Origin: JANRKB01 sp033763695 | GTDB taxonomy: Bacteria > Planctomycetota > Phycisphaerae > Phycisphaerales > UBA1924 | Direction: 5' to 3' | DNA length: 64,000 nt | NCBI GenBank assembly: GCA_033763695.1 | Contig: JANRKB010000015.1 | Location: 4,027-68,026 of the forward strand | Shown: one piece after another, positions 43,514 to 52,680 of the stretch | How the letters are laid out: each line of letters begins with the position of its first letter | Position numbering within the stretch: the stretch's first letter is position 1 | Notes under the pieces: model-generated | Told to the model about the DNA's origin: nothing | The model's input: only the letters and a program-made list of their open reading frames with translations | Databases searched by the model: none | Translations under genes and position numbers: made by a program

Positions 43514-43642
43514 CAGGATCGTCAAAGGTGGATCGTTCGCCGCACGATCCAGATTCGACAATCCCGCGCGAAGACGCTCGCCCACGTCGGGTGCGGCTTC
43601 GCCGCGACCCGACGCTATTGACCTTCACGGCTTCGCCGTGAA
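43514..43642 (-). repeat. Composite palindrome-mosaic repeat, copy 4 (short)
   Basis: On the minus strand the order is TTCACGGCGAAGCCGTGAAG, GTCAATAGCGTCGGGTCGCG..ACCCGACG, then a GATTGTCGA..GGATCGTGCGGCGAACGATCC..GACGATCC element. This is the middle part of copies 1 and 2, including the fixed spacer GTCAATAGCGTCGGGT. It lies in the 322-base gap between mcsA and mcsB. Confidence 0.85.
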
Positions 43643-43727
43643 CGGCATCGTGAATCACACGGCGCCATTCTCCTCACTCCGTGTCTCCTGTCTGATGTCT
43701 CCCCATCTCTCTTCTCATCTTCTCTCC

Positions 43728-44315
43728 TCACGCCGTCATCGACTTGAGTTGATCGCGCAGGCGTGCGGCACGCTCGTACTGCTCCGCGCGGATCGCCTCA
43801 TCGAGTTGCTTGCGGATGATCTTCACACGCTCGGCACGCTCGGCGAGTTCATCGACGATCGGCGCGGGCTGGCCGCTGGCCCGCCGCGGCGTCTTGCCCA
43901 TGTGCTGCGCCAGACCCTCGTGCGCACGCTCGAGCAACCCGATCAACTGCGACTCGAACGTCGCGTAGCACGCCGGACACCCCAGCAAGCCCGACTGCTT
44001 GAACTCCGCAAACGTCGTGCGACATTCGGGGCAGACGTTCGCCAGTCGCGGCTCAGGAGACTGCGGCCGCGGCGTCACCGCTTCGGGCTCCACCGGGTTT
44101 GGCGGCACATTTCCCAGAGCATTGAGCAACGTCGGCACGATCGCGGGCAGGCCGGGCGGCAGAACACCCGGCAAGATCGGGCCAAGCGAGCCGCCGAGAC
44201 CGAGGTTGAGTTCCTTCGCGCACGTCTCGCAGATGTGCCGCTCGTGCTTCACGCCGTTGACGACGGTGAGCTCGTGGACGGTCGCCTCATTGACATGGCA
44301 ATGGTCGCATTGCAT
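43728..44315 (-). CDS. mcsA: McsA-like zinc protein with UVR motif
   Basis: This 195-residue protein resembles McsA, the activator of the McsB arginine kinase. It has two N-terminal zinc-binding pairs (MQCDHCHVNEATVH and HICETCAKELNL), a Gly/Pro/Leu-rich linker, a second CxxC pair (NVCPECRTTFAEFKQSGLLG and GCPACY), and a C-terminal UVR-like coiled helix (KIIRKQLDEAIRAEQYERAARLRDQL in outline). The start is an ATG at 44315; earlier in-frame sequence includes the L28 region and is not coding here. Its partner mcsB follows on the same strand after a repeat-rich gap. ctsR and clpC, the other members of the Firmicutes operon, are not in the window. Confidence 0.9.
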   Translation of the reverse strand: MQCDHCHVNEATVHELTVVNGVKHERHICETCAKELNLGLGGSLGPILPGVLPPGLPAIVPTLLNALGNVPPNPVEPEAVTPRPQSPEPRLANVCPECRTTFAEFKQSGLLGCPACYATFESQLIGLLERAHEGLAQHMGKTPRRASGQPAPIVDELAERAERVKIIRKQLDEAIRAEQYERAARLRDQLKSMTA

Positions 44316-44380
44316 CAACCTCAGTGTACGCGAAGGGAGCGGGCCAGAGACGCGATGCGCGGCACGCGGCAAAACGACAA

Positions 44381-44403
44381 CCTCCCGGCGTGAGGCCGGG
44401 AGG
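44381..44403 (-). terminator. Terminator of rpmB
   Basis: A nine-base stem CCTCCCGGC, loop GTGA and GGCCGGGAGG lies about 30 bases after the rpmB stop at 44435. On the minus strand it continues TTGTCGTTTTG. Confidence 0.7.
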
Positions 44404-44434
44404 CTGGATGCGATCTGAAGTTGCTCAGCGCGAC

Positions 44435-44716
44435 TCAGGCGTTCGCGGCGGCCGCCTTCTGCTGGCGGGTGTAGCCGTACTTGCGCTTCAGAGCCTTGAC
44501 GACCAGACCCTGGCGGATGGCGCGGGTGCTGACCGTGAGGCGCTGCTGGCTGCCGTCGAGGACGGCGACCACTTCCTGAAGATTGGGCTTGAAGGTGCGG
44601 CGGGTAATGCCGGTGGGCTTGAGACCGAAGCCGCCCTTGGACACGGCCTGGCCGCGCCACGCGCGCTTCATGCCGCGGCTGGTCTTCTTCCCGGTGAAAT
44701 GGCATTTGGCAGGCAT
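44435..44716 (-). CDS. rpmB: Large ribosomal subunit protein bL28
   Basis: This 93-residue ribosomal protein begins MPAKCHFTGKKTSRGMKRAW, the usual C-x-x-T-G-K start with one zinc-type cysteine, and contains TRRTFKPNLQEVVAV and the C-terminal RLTVSTRAIRQGLVVK typical of bL28. It is somewhat longer than Escherichia coli L28 because of a C-terminal Ala/Lys-rich tail. The ATG at 44716 follows GAGGT. It stands alone between mcsA and the S10-type peptidase, not in an rpmB-rpmG pair. No zinc-type second Cys pair is visible, so this looks like the partly zinc-free form. Confidence 0.95.
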   Translation of the reverse strand: MPAKCHFTGKKTSRGMKRAWRGQAVSKGGFGLKPTGITRRTFKPNLQEVVAVLDGSQQRLTVSTRAIRQGLVVKALKRKYGYTRQQKAAAANA

Positions 44717-44889
44717 CGTGAAACCTCGTGCAAATTGCGTGACCCACCCCAACGTCAAGTGCTGGGTCGGGCCTCAAGGATAGCCCCCAGCACCGCCAAG
44801 GCAAGCCGCCACCCTTCCCAAACACGATCAGGCACGACCCGGCACGCCCCTCGTTTGCACCCCGGCCGTGATCGTGGCACACTCCCGCC

Positions 44890-46440
44890 ATGCCCAAATC
44901 CCCCGCCGCCGAGTCCGCCCCCGCGCAGAACAAACCCTCCGATTCCTCCAAGTCCTATCGAACGCCGACCGGCGTCGAGACCCAGATCACCTGGAGCCCC
45001 GGCCGCGCAGCACGGGCCGGGGGAAAGGTCCGGGTCCACGCCGACTGGACGCTCATCCGCGAGCACGGCATCCCCGCCGCGGAGATCTTCTCCACCAGTT
45101 ACCAGCTCGCCGCGAGGGGCACATCGCCCCGGCCCGTCACCTTCTGCTTCAACGGCGGCCCCGGCGCGGCCAGCGCGTTCCTGCACCTGGGCACCGCCGG
45201 CCCCAAGCGCATCGGCTTCACCGCCGACGGCAAGACCCTGCCCCCGCCCGCGAAACTCATCGACAACGCCGAGAGCTGGCTCGCCTTCACCGATCTGGTC
45301 TTCGTTGATCCGGTCGGCACCGGCTTCAGCCGCACCGTCGCCGAGAGCAAACTCGAACAGCACGGCGCGGACGCCGACGACGAACAGCGGGCCAAACGCA
45401 CCAAGGACCTGCCCGACGCCAAGAAGCCGTTCTTCAAGGTGAAGCGCGACATCGACGTGCTCGCCGAGTTCGTCTGCCAGTGGCTCAGCCGACACAACCG
45501 CTGGGACAGCCCCGTCTCCATCGCGGGCGAGTCCTACGGCGGATTCCGCGTCGGCAAACTCATCCGCGCTCTGCCCGAACGCGGCGTCGGCTTGCAGTCC
45601 GCCGTGATGATCTCACCTGCCATCAACTTCCTCGCGCTCAACGCGAGCGACTATGAGCCCATGGCGTTCGTAAGCACATTGCCGACGATGGCACTCGCCG
45701 CGGCGTATCACAAGCGTCCACGCGGCAAGTTCGCGGGCCTTGGCGCTGCGGAACTCCGCACCACTGCCGTGGACTTCGCCGAGGAGCAACTGCTGCCGCT
45801 GCTTCAGCGTGGCGATCGCACGCCGGCTGCGACGCGGACGCGCGTGCTGGGCCAGATGTCGGACTTGATCGGCCTGCCGCGCGAGACCGTCGAGCGCTAC
45901 AACGGACGACTGCCGATCGAGATCTTCGCGCGCGAACTGCTGCGCGATCAAGGCCTGCTCTGCGGCCTGTACGACGCGGCCATCACGGGGCCGAACGTCT
46001 TCCCCGATCGCGAAGGCATGCCCAACCCCGACCCCACGCTCGGCGGGCTGATGGCCTCCTTCACCGGCGGCATCAACACGTTCCTGCGGCGTGATCTTGG
46101 TCTGGTCACGGATCGCGAATATCACCTGCTGGGCGAAGAGGTCTGGCAATGGTGGGCCGATGATCGCATGGCCGGCTTCTGGGATCGCCAGCTCGACTGC
46201 TCCGACGACATCCGCTACGGCCTGGCGATGAACCCCGCCGTGAATCTCTTCATCTGCCACGGCTGGTACGACCTGGTGACGTCGTACTTCTCCAGCGAAG
46301 TCGCGGTCGGCCAGATGCGCCTGCCCGCGTCGCTCCGCAAGCAGGTGACGCTCAAGAACTACGACGGCGGGCACATGTTCTATTCATGGGAACGCTCGCG
46401 CAAGGGCGTGCAGAAGGACATGCAGCCGCTCTTGGGTTGA
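44890..46440 (+). CDS. Serine carboxypeptidase-like S10 family peptidase
   Basis: This 516-residue protein resembles bacterial S10 peptidases. It has FCFNGGPGAASAF (N-G-G-P-G-x-x-S, oxyanion region) near 86, VFVDPVGTGFSR near 137-148, SIAGESYGGFR with the nucleophile S215, FICHGWYDLVTSY with the aspartate, and KNYDGGHMFY with the histidine near residue 490. There is no signal peptide from the ATG at 44890, and the N-terminus is Ser/Pro/Lys-rich, so it appears cytoplasmic, unlike vacuolar carboxypeptidases. It would remove C-terminal residues from peptides. It is a single gene, divergent from rpmB and converging with ahcY, with a terminator hairpin between. Confidence 0.9.
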   Translation: MPKSPAAESAPAQNKPSDSSKSYRTPTGVETQITWSPGRAARAGGKVRVHADWTLIREHGIPAAEIFSTSYQLAARGTSPRPVTFCFNGGPGAASAFLHLGTAGPKRIGFTADGKTLPPPAKLIDNAESWLAFTDLVFVDPVGTGFSRTVAESKLEQHGADADDEQRAKRTKDLPDAKKPFFKVKRDIDVLAEFVCQWLSRHNRWDSPVSIAGESYGGFRVGKLIRALPERGVGLQSAVMISPAINFLALNASDYEPMAFVSTLPTMALAAAYHKRPRGKFAGLGAAELRTTAVDFAEEQLLPLLQRGDRTPAATRTRVLGQMSDLIGLPRETVERYNGRLPIEIFARELLRDQGLLCGLYDAAITGPNVFPDREGMPNPDPTLGGLMASFTGGINTFLRRDLGLVTDREYHLLGEEVWQWWADDRMAGFWDRQLDCSDDIRYGLAMNPAVNLFICHGWYDLVTSYFSSEVAVGQMRLPASLRKQVTLKNYDGGHMFYSWERSRKGVQKDMQPLLG

Positions 46441-46472
46441 ACCGTCGCCGATGCAAAATGCGTCAATGAAAG

Positions 46473-46496
46473 ACCCCTCCCGCGATCGGGAGGGGT
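46473..46496. terminator. Bidirectional terminator between the S10 peptidase and ahcY
   Basis: A perfect hairpin ACCCCTCCCG-CGAT-CGGGAGGGGT lies about 30 bases after the peptidase stop and 75 bases beyond the ahcY stop. On the minus strand TCTTTCATTG follows. Confidence 0.8.
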
Positions 46497-46570
46497 GATG
46501 TGTGCAGCAACGATGCTGTCATTCACTGTGCCGCAGCGTCACTACTCTCGCGGCCCAGCGGCACGCCGAA

Positions 46571-48142
<1,572 letters not shown>

Positions 48143-48189
48143 CGCTGGATACTCCTGACCCTGTGGGTCGCTGGTGACTCGTCAAATCC

Positions 48190-48410
48190 GTACACAGAGG
48201 AAGCAGAGCAGCCGGGAGGAAACAGAGAAAGCCAAAGGTCTGACCAACTCGCGCTGATCGCTTGATCGAACATCGTTGAAGACATGGCCGAACTTGTTCG
48301 CACGCCGCCGAGCAGGCCAACCCCTCCGACACCTTCTTACATCCGCTCCCATGTCTTTTGCTCTGTTCCCTCTCTTGCTCTGTGACCTCTGTGTTCCTGT
48401 CTTTCGCATT
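48190..48410. repeat. CTCTGTG-type interspersed repeat pair
   Basis: ACACAGAGGAAGCAGAGCAG at 48191 faces GCTCTGTTCCC, CTTGCTCTGTGACCTCTGTG at about 48360-48395. The two arms are complementary in type and enclose about 150 bases without a gene. Words like CTCTGTGTCCTCTGTG are, from memory, common intergenic repeats in planctomycetes and other environmental bacteria. They sit between ahcY and the upstream regulator gene, so they are transcribed if the two form an operon. Confidence 0.6.
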
Positions 48411-48412
48411 TC

Positions 48413-49372
48413 TCAGTCGTGGGGCCCAATCCGCCCCACCGCCACGAACATCCCCGGGCCTTTGGCATTCGCATCACGCGGCAGTTCGCGATGGCTCACA
48501 TCGCCGAACCCCGCGCGGGCGAGCATCGCCTCGACGCTCTGACGCGAGAAGCCCAGGTGCTTGTGTCCCATCATCTGCCGATAGTCCACGCGATCGTGCG
48601 CCACCATGTCGAGCAGCACGAGCATGCCGCCGGGCTTGAGGATGCGCCGTGCCTCGCCCAGAGCCGCGTGCGGCTCTTCGATGTGGTGCAGCACCAGCAG
48701 CATGACCGCGGCGTCCACGCTCGCATCCGCCAGCGGCACGCGCTCCAGATCTGCACGCACAAACTCAACGTTCTTGTTGGTGCGCAGCCGCTCGCGGGCC
48801 GAGTCGAGCATCGCCTCGCTCTGGTCGACCGCAATGACTTTCCTGACCACCGGCGCGAGCAACTCTGCGCCATTGCCCGTGCCGCTGCCAAGATCGGCGA
48901 CTGTCCATGACGGCGGCAGCATGCTCACGAGTGCCGCACCGGTGAACCCGACGCCAAAGAGTTCCGATCGCATCGCGTCCCACTCGCCGCCGACGCGACC
49001 AAAGAACGACTGGCTGTCGGTCCGCCGCTCCGCGATCACCGCGACCACGCGGCGGAGATCCTCGTGGGCCTCGCTCCCCGCGCTCACCTGTTCACGTACC
49101 GGAACCCAGAGCGCACGCAACGCGGGCGGCAGATCATCGAGCACAAGGCGATACATCGTCGCGGGGCCTTCGCTGCGACGCACCAGCCACCCCGCCTCGG
49201 CGAGCACCTTCAAATGGCGGCTCACCGTCGATTGCGGTAGCTGCACCACCCGCGACACTTCACCTACCGATAACTCGTGCGATTCCAGCACCCGCAGCAC
49301 GCGCAGCCGCACCGGCTCGCCCAAGACGGCAAGCTGATCGGCAACCACGGCACTGGAAAGGCGGGTCTTCAT
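48413..49372 (-). CDS. ArsR-family regulator fused to SAM methyltransferase-like domain (SahR-like)
   Basis: This 319-residue protein has an N-terminal ArsR winged helix (residues about 5-85; LAVLGEPVRLRVLRVL, then SVGEVSRVVQLPQSTVSRHL and KVLAEAGWLVRR) and a C-terminal class I methyltransferase fold with WTVADLGSGTGNGAELLAPV and VIAVDQSEAML. The same two-part form is known for SahR, which senses S-adenosylhomocysteine and represses recycling genes in Proteobacteria. ahcY is the next gene on the same strand, which fits. The cysteines that bind metal in ArsR are lacking. The start at 49372 is one of two close ATGs (the other at 49390); the frame open to 49570 is not needed. It is divergent from the rhomboid gene. 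Confidence 0.8.
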   Translation of the reverse strand: MKTRLSSAVVADQLAVLGEPVRLRVLRVLESHELSVGEVSRVVQLPQSTVSRHLKVLAEAGWLVRRSEGPATMYRLVLDDLPPALRALWVPVREQVSAGSEAHEDLRRVVAVIAERRTDSQSFFGRVGGEWDAMRSELFGVGFTGAALVSMLPPSWTVADLGSGTGNGAELLAPVVRKVIAVDQSEAMLDSARERLRTNKNVEFVRADLERVPLADASVDAAVMLLVLHHIEEPHAALGEARRILKPGGMLVLLDMVAHDRVDYRQMMGHKHLGFSRQSVEAMLARAGFGDVSHRELPRDANAKGPGMFVAVGRIGPHD

Positions 49373-49536
49373 CCCTATATCCGCAAACATGGTAGAAGGC
49401 TCGACGTTCGGATCAACTTCGGGACGAATCGAACCCGGGGCGATCGGCGGCAATATCCAGCCCCTCCCCCGGCGTCGCCGATAGCATCGGACCGGGGTTT
49501 TGGAAATCACTCGCCACGGATGGAGCAGCACGCACG

Positions 49537-50679
49537 ATGGGCCTCTACGACCGCAACTACGCCCGCGCAACCGAGGGACCGCAATGGCTGGCGCCGCGTG
49601 GGTGGACCTTCAACATGTGGATCATCGCGGTCAACGTGGCCGTGTTCCTGCTCAACTTCCTGATCTCGCCGAGCTTTATCAAGGCTGTGCCGCTGGTGCC
49701 GGTCTATCAGGGCACGGCACTATTGCTGAACGCGCAACGCCAGCCGGTCGCGGGGAATCAGCCGCTGGTCGGCGAAGGCCCGCTCTTCATGGACACCGGC
49801 CTGAGCCGGCCCGCCTCGCTCCGCGACCTGCCCGTGAACGCGCCCGTCTATCAGGCCTCGGTGATCCGCGGCACGAACACCATCGTCGGCCACGACGAGT
49901 ATCGCCTCATGCGTCCGCTCGACGCGTATGGGCATTTCTCGACCTTCACGGGCTTTCAGAAACTCGAAGTGTGGCGACTCGTCACCTTTCAGTTCCTGCA
50001 CGCCGGGCCGATGCACATCTTTTTCAACATGCTCGGCCTGTGGGTCTTCGGACCGATCGTCGAGAATCGCCTCGGCGGCAAGCGCTATCTGGCGTTCTAC
50101 CTCACCTGCGGCATCTTCGGCGGCCTGACGTACCTCTTCCTGAATCTCGTCGGCAAGATCGTGATCCTCAATGCACCCGGCCTGAACTTCATCCCCGGGT
50201 TGCTCTTCCACGACACCACCGTGCCACTGGTGGGTGCGTCCGCGGGTGTCTTCGGCGTCATCATGGCGTGCGCCAAGATCGAACCCAACACTGTCGTGCA
50301 ACTGCTCTTCCCGCCGATCCCGCTCAAACTCCGCTGGATGGCGTACATCTACTTCATCATGGCGGCGGCGAACCTGCTGTTTGGCGGCAACAACGCCGGC
50401 GGCGACGCGGCCCACATCGGCGGTGCGATCGCCGGCTTCTTCTTCATCCGCAACTCGCACCTGCTCATGGACTTCTTTGACGTCTTCGGCGACTCACGCC
50501 CGGGCAAGGCCAAGCCGTCTCGCGGAAGGACGCCCGGCAACGTAGGCCCAACCGCCCGCGAGAATGCCGAGGTCGATCGCATCCTCGCCAAGGTGGCAAC
50601 CCAGGGGCTCCACAGCCTGACCGAGGACGAGAAGGCCACGCTCGCCCGCTCCACCCAGCGCAGCCGCGACGCGGGCTGA
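49537..50679 (+). CDS. Rhomboid family intramembrane serine protease
   Basis: This 380-residue membrane protein should cut membrane proteins inside the bilayer. The catalytic serine is S235 in VPLVGASAGVFGVI, and the catalytic histidine is H293 in GDAAHIGGAIAGF. The oxyanion motif HIFFNMLGLW is near 160-169. Between the first helix (about 25-45) and the core is an insert of almost 100 residues (about 48-145) that is hydrophilic and probably extracellular; typical bacterial rhomboids have a short loop. The C-terminal tail of about 70 residues is charged and contains a UBA-like or predicted helical segment. The ATG at 49537 starts the protein. It is divergent from the SahR-like gene. Confidence 0.93.
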   Translation: MGLYDRNYARATEGPQWLAPRGWTFNMWIIAVNVAVFLLNFLISPSFIKAVPLVPVYQGTALLLNAQRQPVAGNQPLVGEGPLFMDTGLSRPASLRDLPVNAPVYQASVIRGTNTIVGHDEYRLMRPLDAYGHFSTFTGFQKLEVWRLVTFQFLHAGPMHIFFNMLGLWVFGPIVENRLGGKRYLAFYLTCGIFGGLTYLFLNLVGKIVILNAPGLNFIPGLLFHDTTVPLVGASAGVFGVIMACAKIEPNTVVQLLFPPIPLKLRWMAYIYFIMAAANLLFGGNNAGGDAAHIGGAIAGFFFIRNSHLLMDFFDVFGDSRPGKAKPSRGRTPGNVGPTARENAEVDRILAKVATQGLHSLTEDEKATLARSTQRSRDAG

Positions 50680-50767
50680 CGCCACGGGAAAGCCATCGCC
50701 CAAACCCGGTACACTCCTCTCGGCATGCCGTTCTGCACGCCGTTTTGCACGCCGTTGAGGAGGTCGC

Positions 50768-51748
50768 GTGGGGCTGGTCATCGCGGGAATCGACGAAGCC
50801 GGCTACGGCCCGCTCCTCGGGCCGCTCTGCGTCGGCATGAGCCTGCTGCGCATCCGCGACTGGACCGAGGGCGACAAGGCCCCCAACCTGTGGAAAGTGC
50901 TCGCCGCGGGCGTGACCGACAAGCCCAACTGCCCGCGCGGACGCATCGCGATCGCCGACTCCAAACGCCTCAAACTCGCCAACGACAGCGTCAAGCGTCA
51001 CCCGCTCACGCACCTGGAGCGTGGCGTCTTGGCCTTCGCGGACGCCGCGGCACTTGCAAGCGACACCGACGCCGCGTTGTGGGAGTCGCTGGGGTTTCGG
51101 CCCGATGCGCACGCGTGCTATGCGGGCGAGCCGATCGCGCTGCCGCTGGCGCAGGGAGCCGCCGCGCTTCGCGGGATCACAGCCAACCTGCTCGCGGGAA
51201 CACTGGCCGACGCGGGCGTGAGCGTCGAGACGATGCGGCTGATCGGCATTCCTGAGCCGCAGTTCAACGCGATCATCCGCGCGACGGGCTCCAAGGCCAA
51301 CACCGTCGCGACCGCGGTCGGCGAACACATCGCGGCCGTGCTCGACCGCTTCGCGGGCAGCGGCGACAGCGTGCGAATCGTCTGTGATCGGCTCGGCGGG
51401 CGCAGCCAATACGCCGGGTTGATCGAGTGGATGCTGCCCGGCGCGCGCGTCGAAATCCTTGAAGAAACCGACGTGCGCAGCCGCTACACCATCGAACACC
51501 AAGGGCGACGTGCGGGCATCGTCTTCCAGGTCGAGTGCGAGAAGGCCCACTTGCCCGTCGCGCTTGCGTCGATGATCGCCAAGTACGGGCGTGAACTGGC
51601 GATGGCGCGGTTCAATCGGCACTGGGGAGCGATTGTGCCCGAACTCAAGCCCACCGCCGGGTATTGGCAGGACGCCCAGCGCTGGCTCAAGCAGGTTGGG
51701 CCGATGCTCTCGGCGGCCGATCGCAAACACCTGGTGCGGATCGGATGA
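50768..51748 (+). CDS. Ribonuclease HII-like protein
   Basis: This 326-residue protein begins LVIAGIDEAGYGPLLGPLCVG, matching the RNase HII signature G-I-D-E-A-G-R-G-P-x-x-G-P with Tyr in place of Arg, with D9 and E10 as metal ligands. IAIADSKRLKLAN corresponds to D-S-K-K-L, RIVCDRLGGR gives another aspartate, and ALASMIAKYGRELAM resembles A-S-I-x-A-K-V-x-R-D. It is about 100 residues longer than true RNase HII, with insertions between motifs. Whether it degrades RNA in RNA-DNA hybrids or does another job is open. The start is GTG at 50768, six bases after GAGGAGG. It precedes panC by 53 bases. Confidence 0.72.
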   Translation: MGLVIAGIDEAGYGPLLGPLCVGMSLLRIRDWTEGDKAPNLWKVLAAGVTDKPNCPRGRIAIADSKRLKLANDSVKRHPLTHLERGVLAFADAAALASDTDAALWESLGFRPDAHACYAGEPIALPLAQGAAALRGITANLLAGTLADAGVSVETMRLIGIPEPQFNAIIRATGSKANTVATAVGEHIAAVLDRFAGSGDSVRIVCDRLGGRSQYAGLIEWMLPGARVEILEETDVRSRYTIEHQGRRAGIVFQVECEKAHLPVALASMIAKYGRELAMARFNRHWGAIVPELKPTAGYWQDAQRWLKQVGPMLSAADRKHLVRIG

Positions 51749-51801
51749 CGAGAGGGTCTCGCGGCTTGACAGGCTCCGTCGGCGACACGACCCTTTGAGC
51801 G

Positions 51802-52641
51802 ATGCAACTGCTCCGCTCCAACGCTGAACTTGCCCAGTGGCGTGCCCAGCACGCCGGGCCGATCGGGTTCGTGCCCACGATGGGCGCGCTGCACGCCGGA
51901 CATGCCGCACTCGTGGGTGTTGCGTCGGCGTGGAGCGCGACGATCGACGCTCGCGTGCTGGTGAGCGTGTTCGTCAACCCGACGCAGTTCAACGAGAAGG
52001 CGGACTTTGACCGCTATCCCAAGACGCTCGATGCGGACGTCGCCCTCTGTGCCGCGGCTGGTGCAGCGGCGGTGTACGCCCCGACCCCGAGCGACATTTA
52101 TCCGCCCGGCGTGGATGTGCGCGTCCCGGCCCTGCCACCGGTGGCGAGTTCCCCGATGCTCGAAGACGCCCACCGTCCCGGGCACTTCGCCGGCGTGGCC
52201 CAGGTGGTGTTGCGTCTGTTTGAGTTGACGCGCCCCGACGCGGCGTTCTTTGGCGAGAAAGACTGGCAGCAACTCGCCCTCGTGCGGGCGATGACCCGCG
52301 CCGAAATGCCGAGCGTCGAGATCGTCGGCGTGCCGACCGTCCGCGAGGCCGACGGCCTGGCGATGAGCTCACGCAATGTGTTCCTCACGCCGACGGATCG
52401 CGTCCGCGCGCTGGCGATCAGCGCTGCACTGCGCGAGGCCGATGCCGCCGCCACGCCCGCCGAAGCCGAAGCGATCATGAACTCGGTACTCGCGATGGCG
52501 GAAATCACGCCCGAATACTCCGTTGTGCGCGATGCACAGACGCTGGGGCCGGTGCAGGTCGGGCAGGCAGCGCGCGCGTTGATCGCCGCACGCGTCGGAA
52601 GCGTGCGGCTGATCGACAACGCAGCATGGCATTCGGCGTGA
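51802..52641 (+). CDS. panC: Pantothenate synthetase
   Basis: This 279-residue enzyme joins pantoate and beta-alanine with ATP to make pantothenate, the precursor of coenzyme A. The nucleotide-binding motif is FVPTMGALHAGHAALV at about 23-38; VSVFVNPTQFNEKADFDRYPK and FFGEKDWQQLALVRAM hold pantoate and ATP contacts, and EADGLAMSSRNVFLTP is the conserved C-terminal motif with K-M-S-x-S-like SSRN. The length is standard. It follows the RNase HII-like gene on the same strand by 53 bases. panB and panD are not adjacent. A hairpin (ACGCTGC at 52645 with GCAGCGT at 52657) follows, before the converging aminotransferase. Confidence 0.96.
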   Translation: MQLLRSNAELAQWRAQHAGPIGFVPTMGALHAGHAALVGVASAWSATIDARVLVSVFVNPTQFNEKADFDRYPKTLDADVALCAAAGAAAVYAPTPSDIYPPGVDVRVPALPPVASSPMLEDAHRPGHFAGVAQVVLRLFELTRPDAAFFGEKDWQQLALVRAMTRAEMPSVEIVGVPTVREADGLAMSSRNVFLTPTDRVRALAISAALREADAAATPAEAEAIMNSVLAMAEITPEYSVVRDAQTLGPVQVGQAARALIAARVGSVRLIDNAAWHSA

Positions 52642-52680
52642 CGAACGCTGCTTCACGCAGCGTCAGCGCTGCCGATCGCG

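Noticed and set aside
48143..48412. SAH or SAM riboswitch in the ahcY leader
   Set aside because: I looked for the conserved core of known SAH and SAM riboswitches and recognised none; a covariance search would decide.
52645..52663. Terminator after panC
   Set aside because: A seven-base hairpin is present, but no T-run follows on either strand, so I did not list it as a feature.
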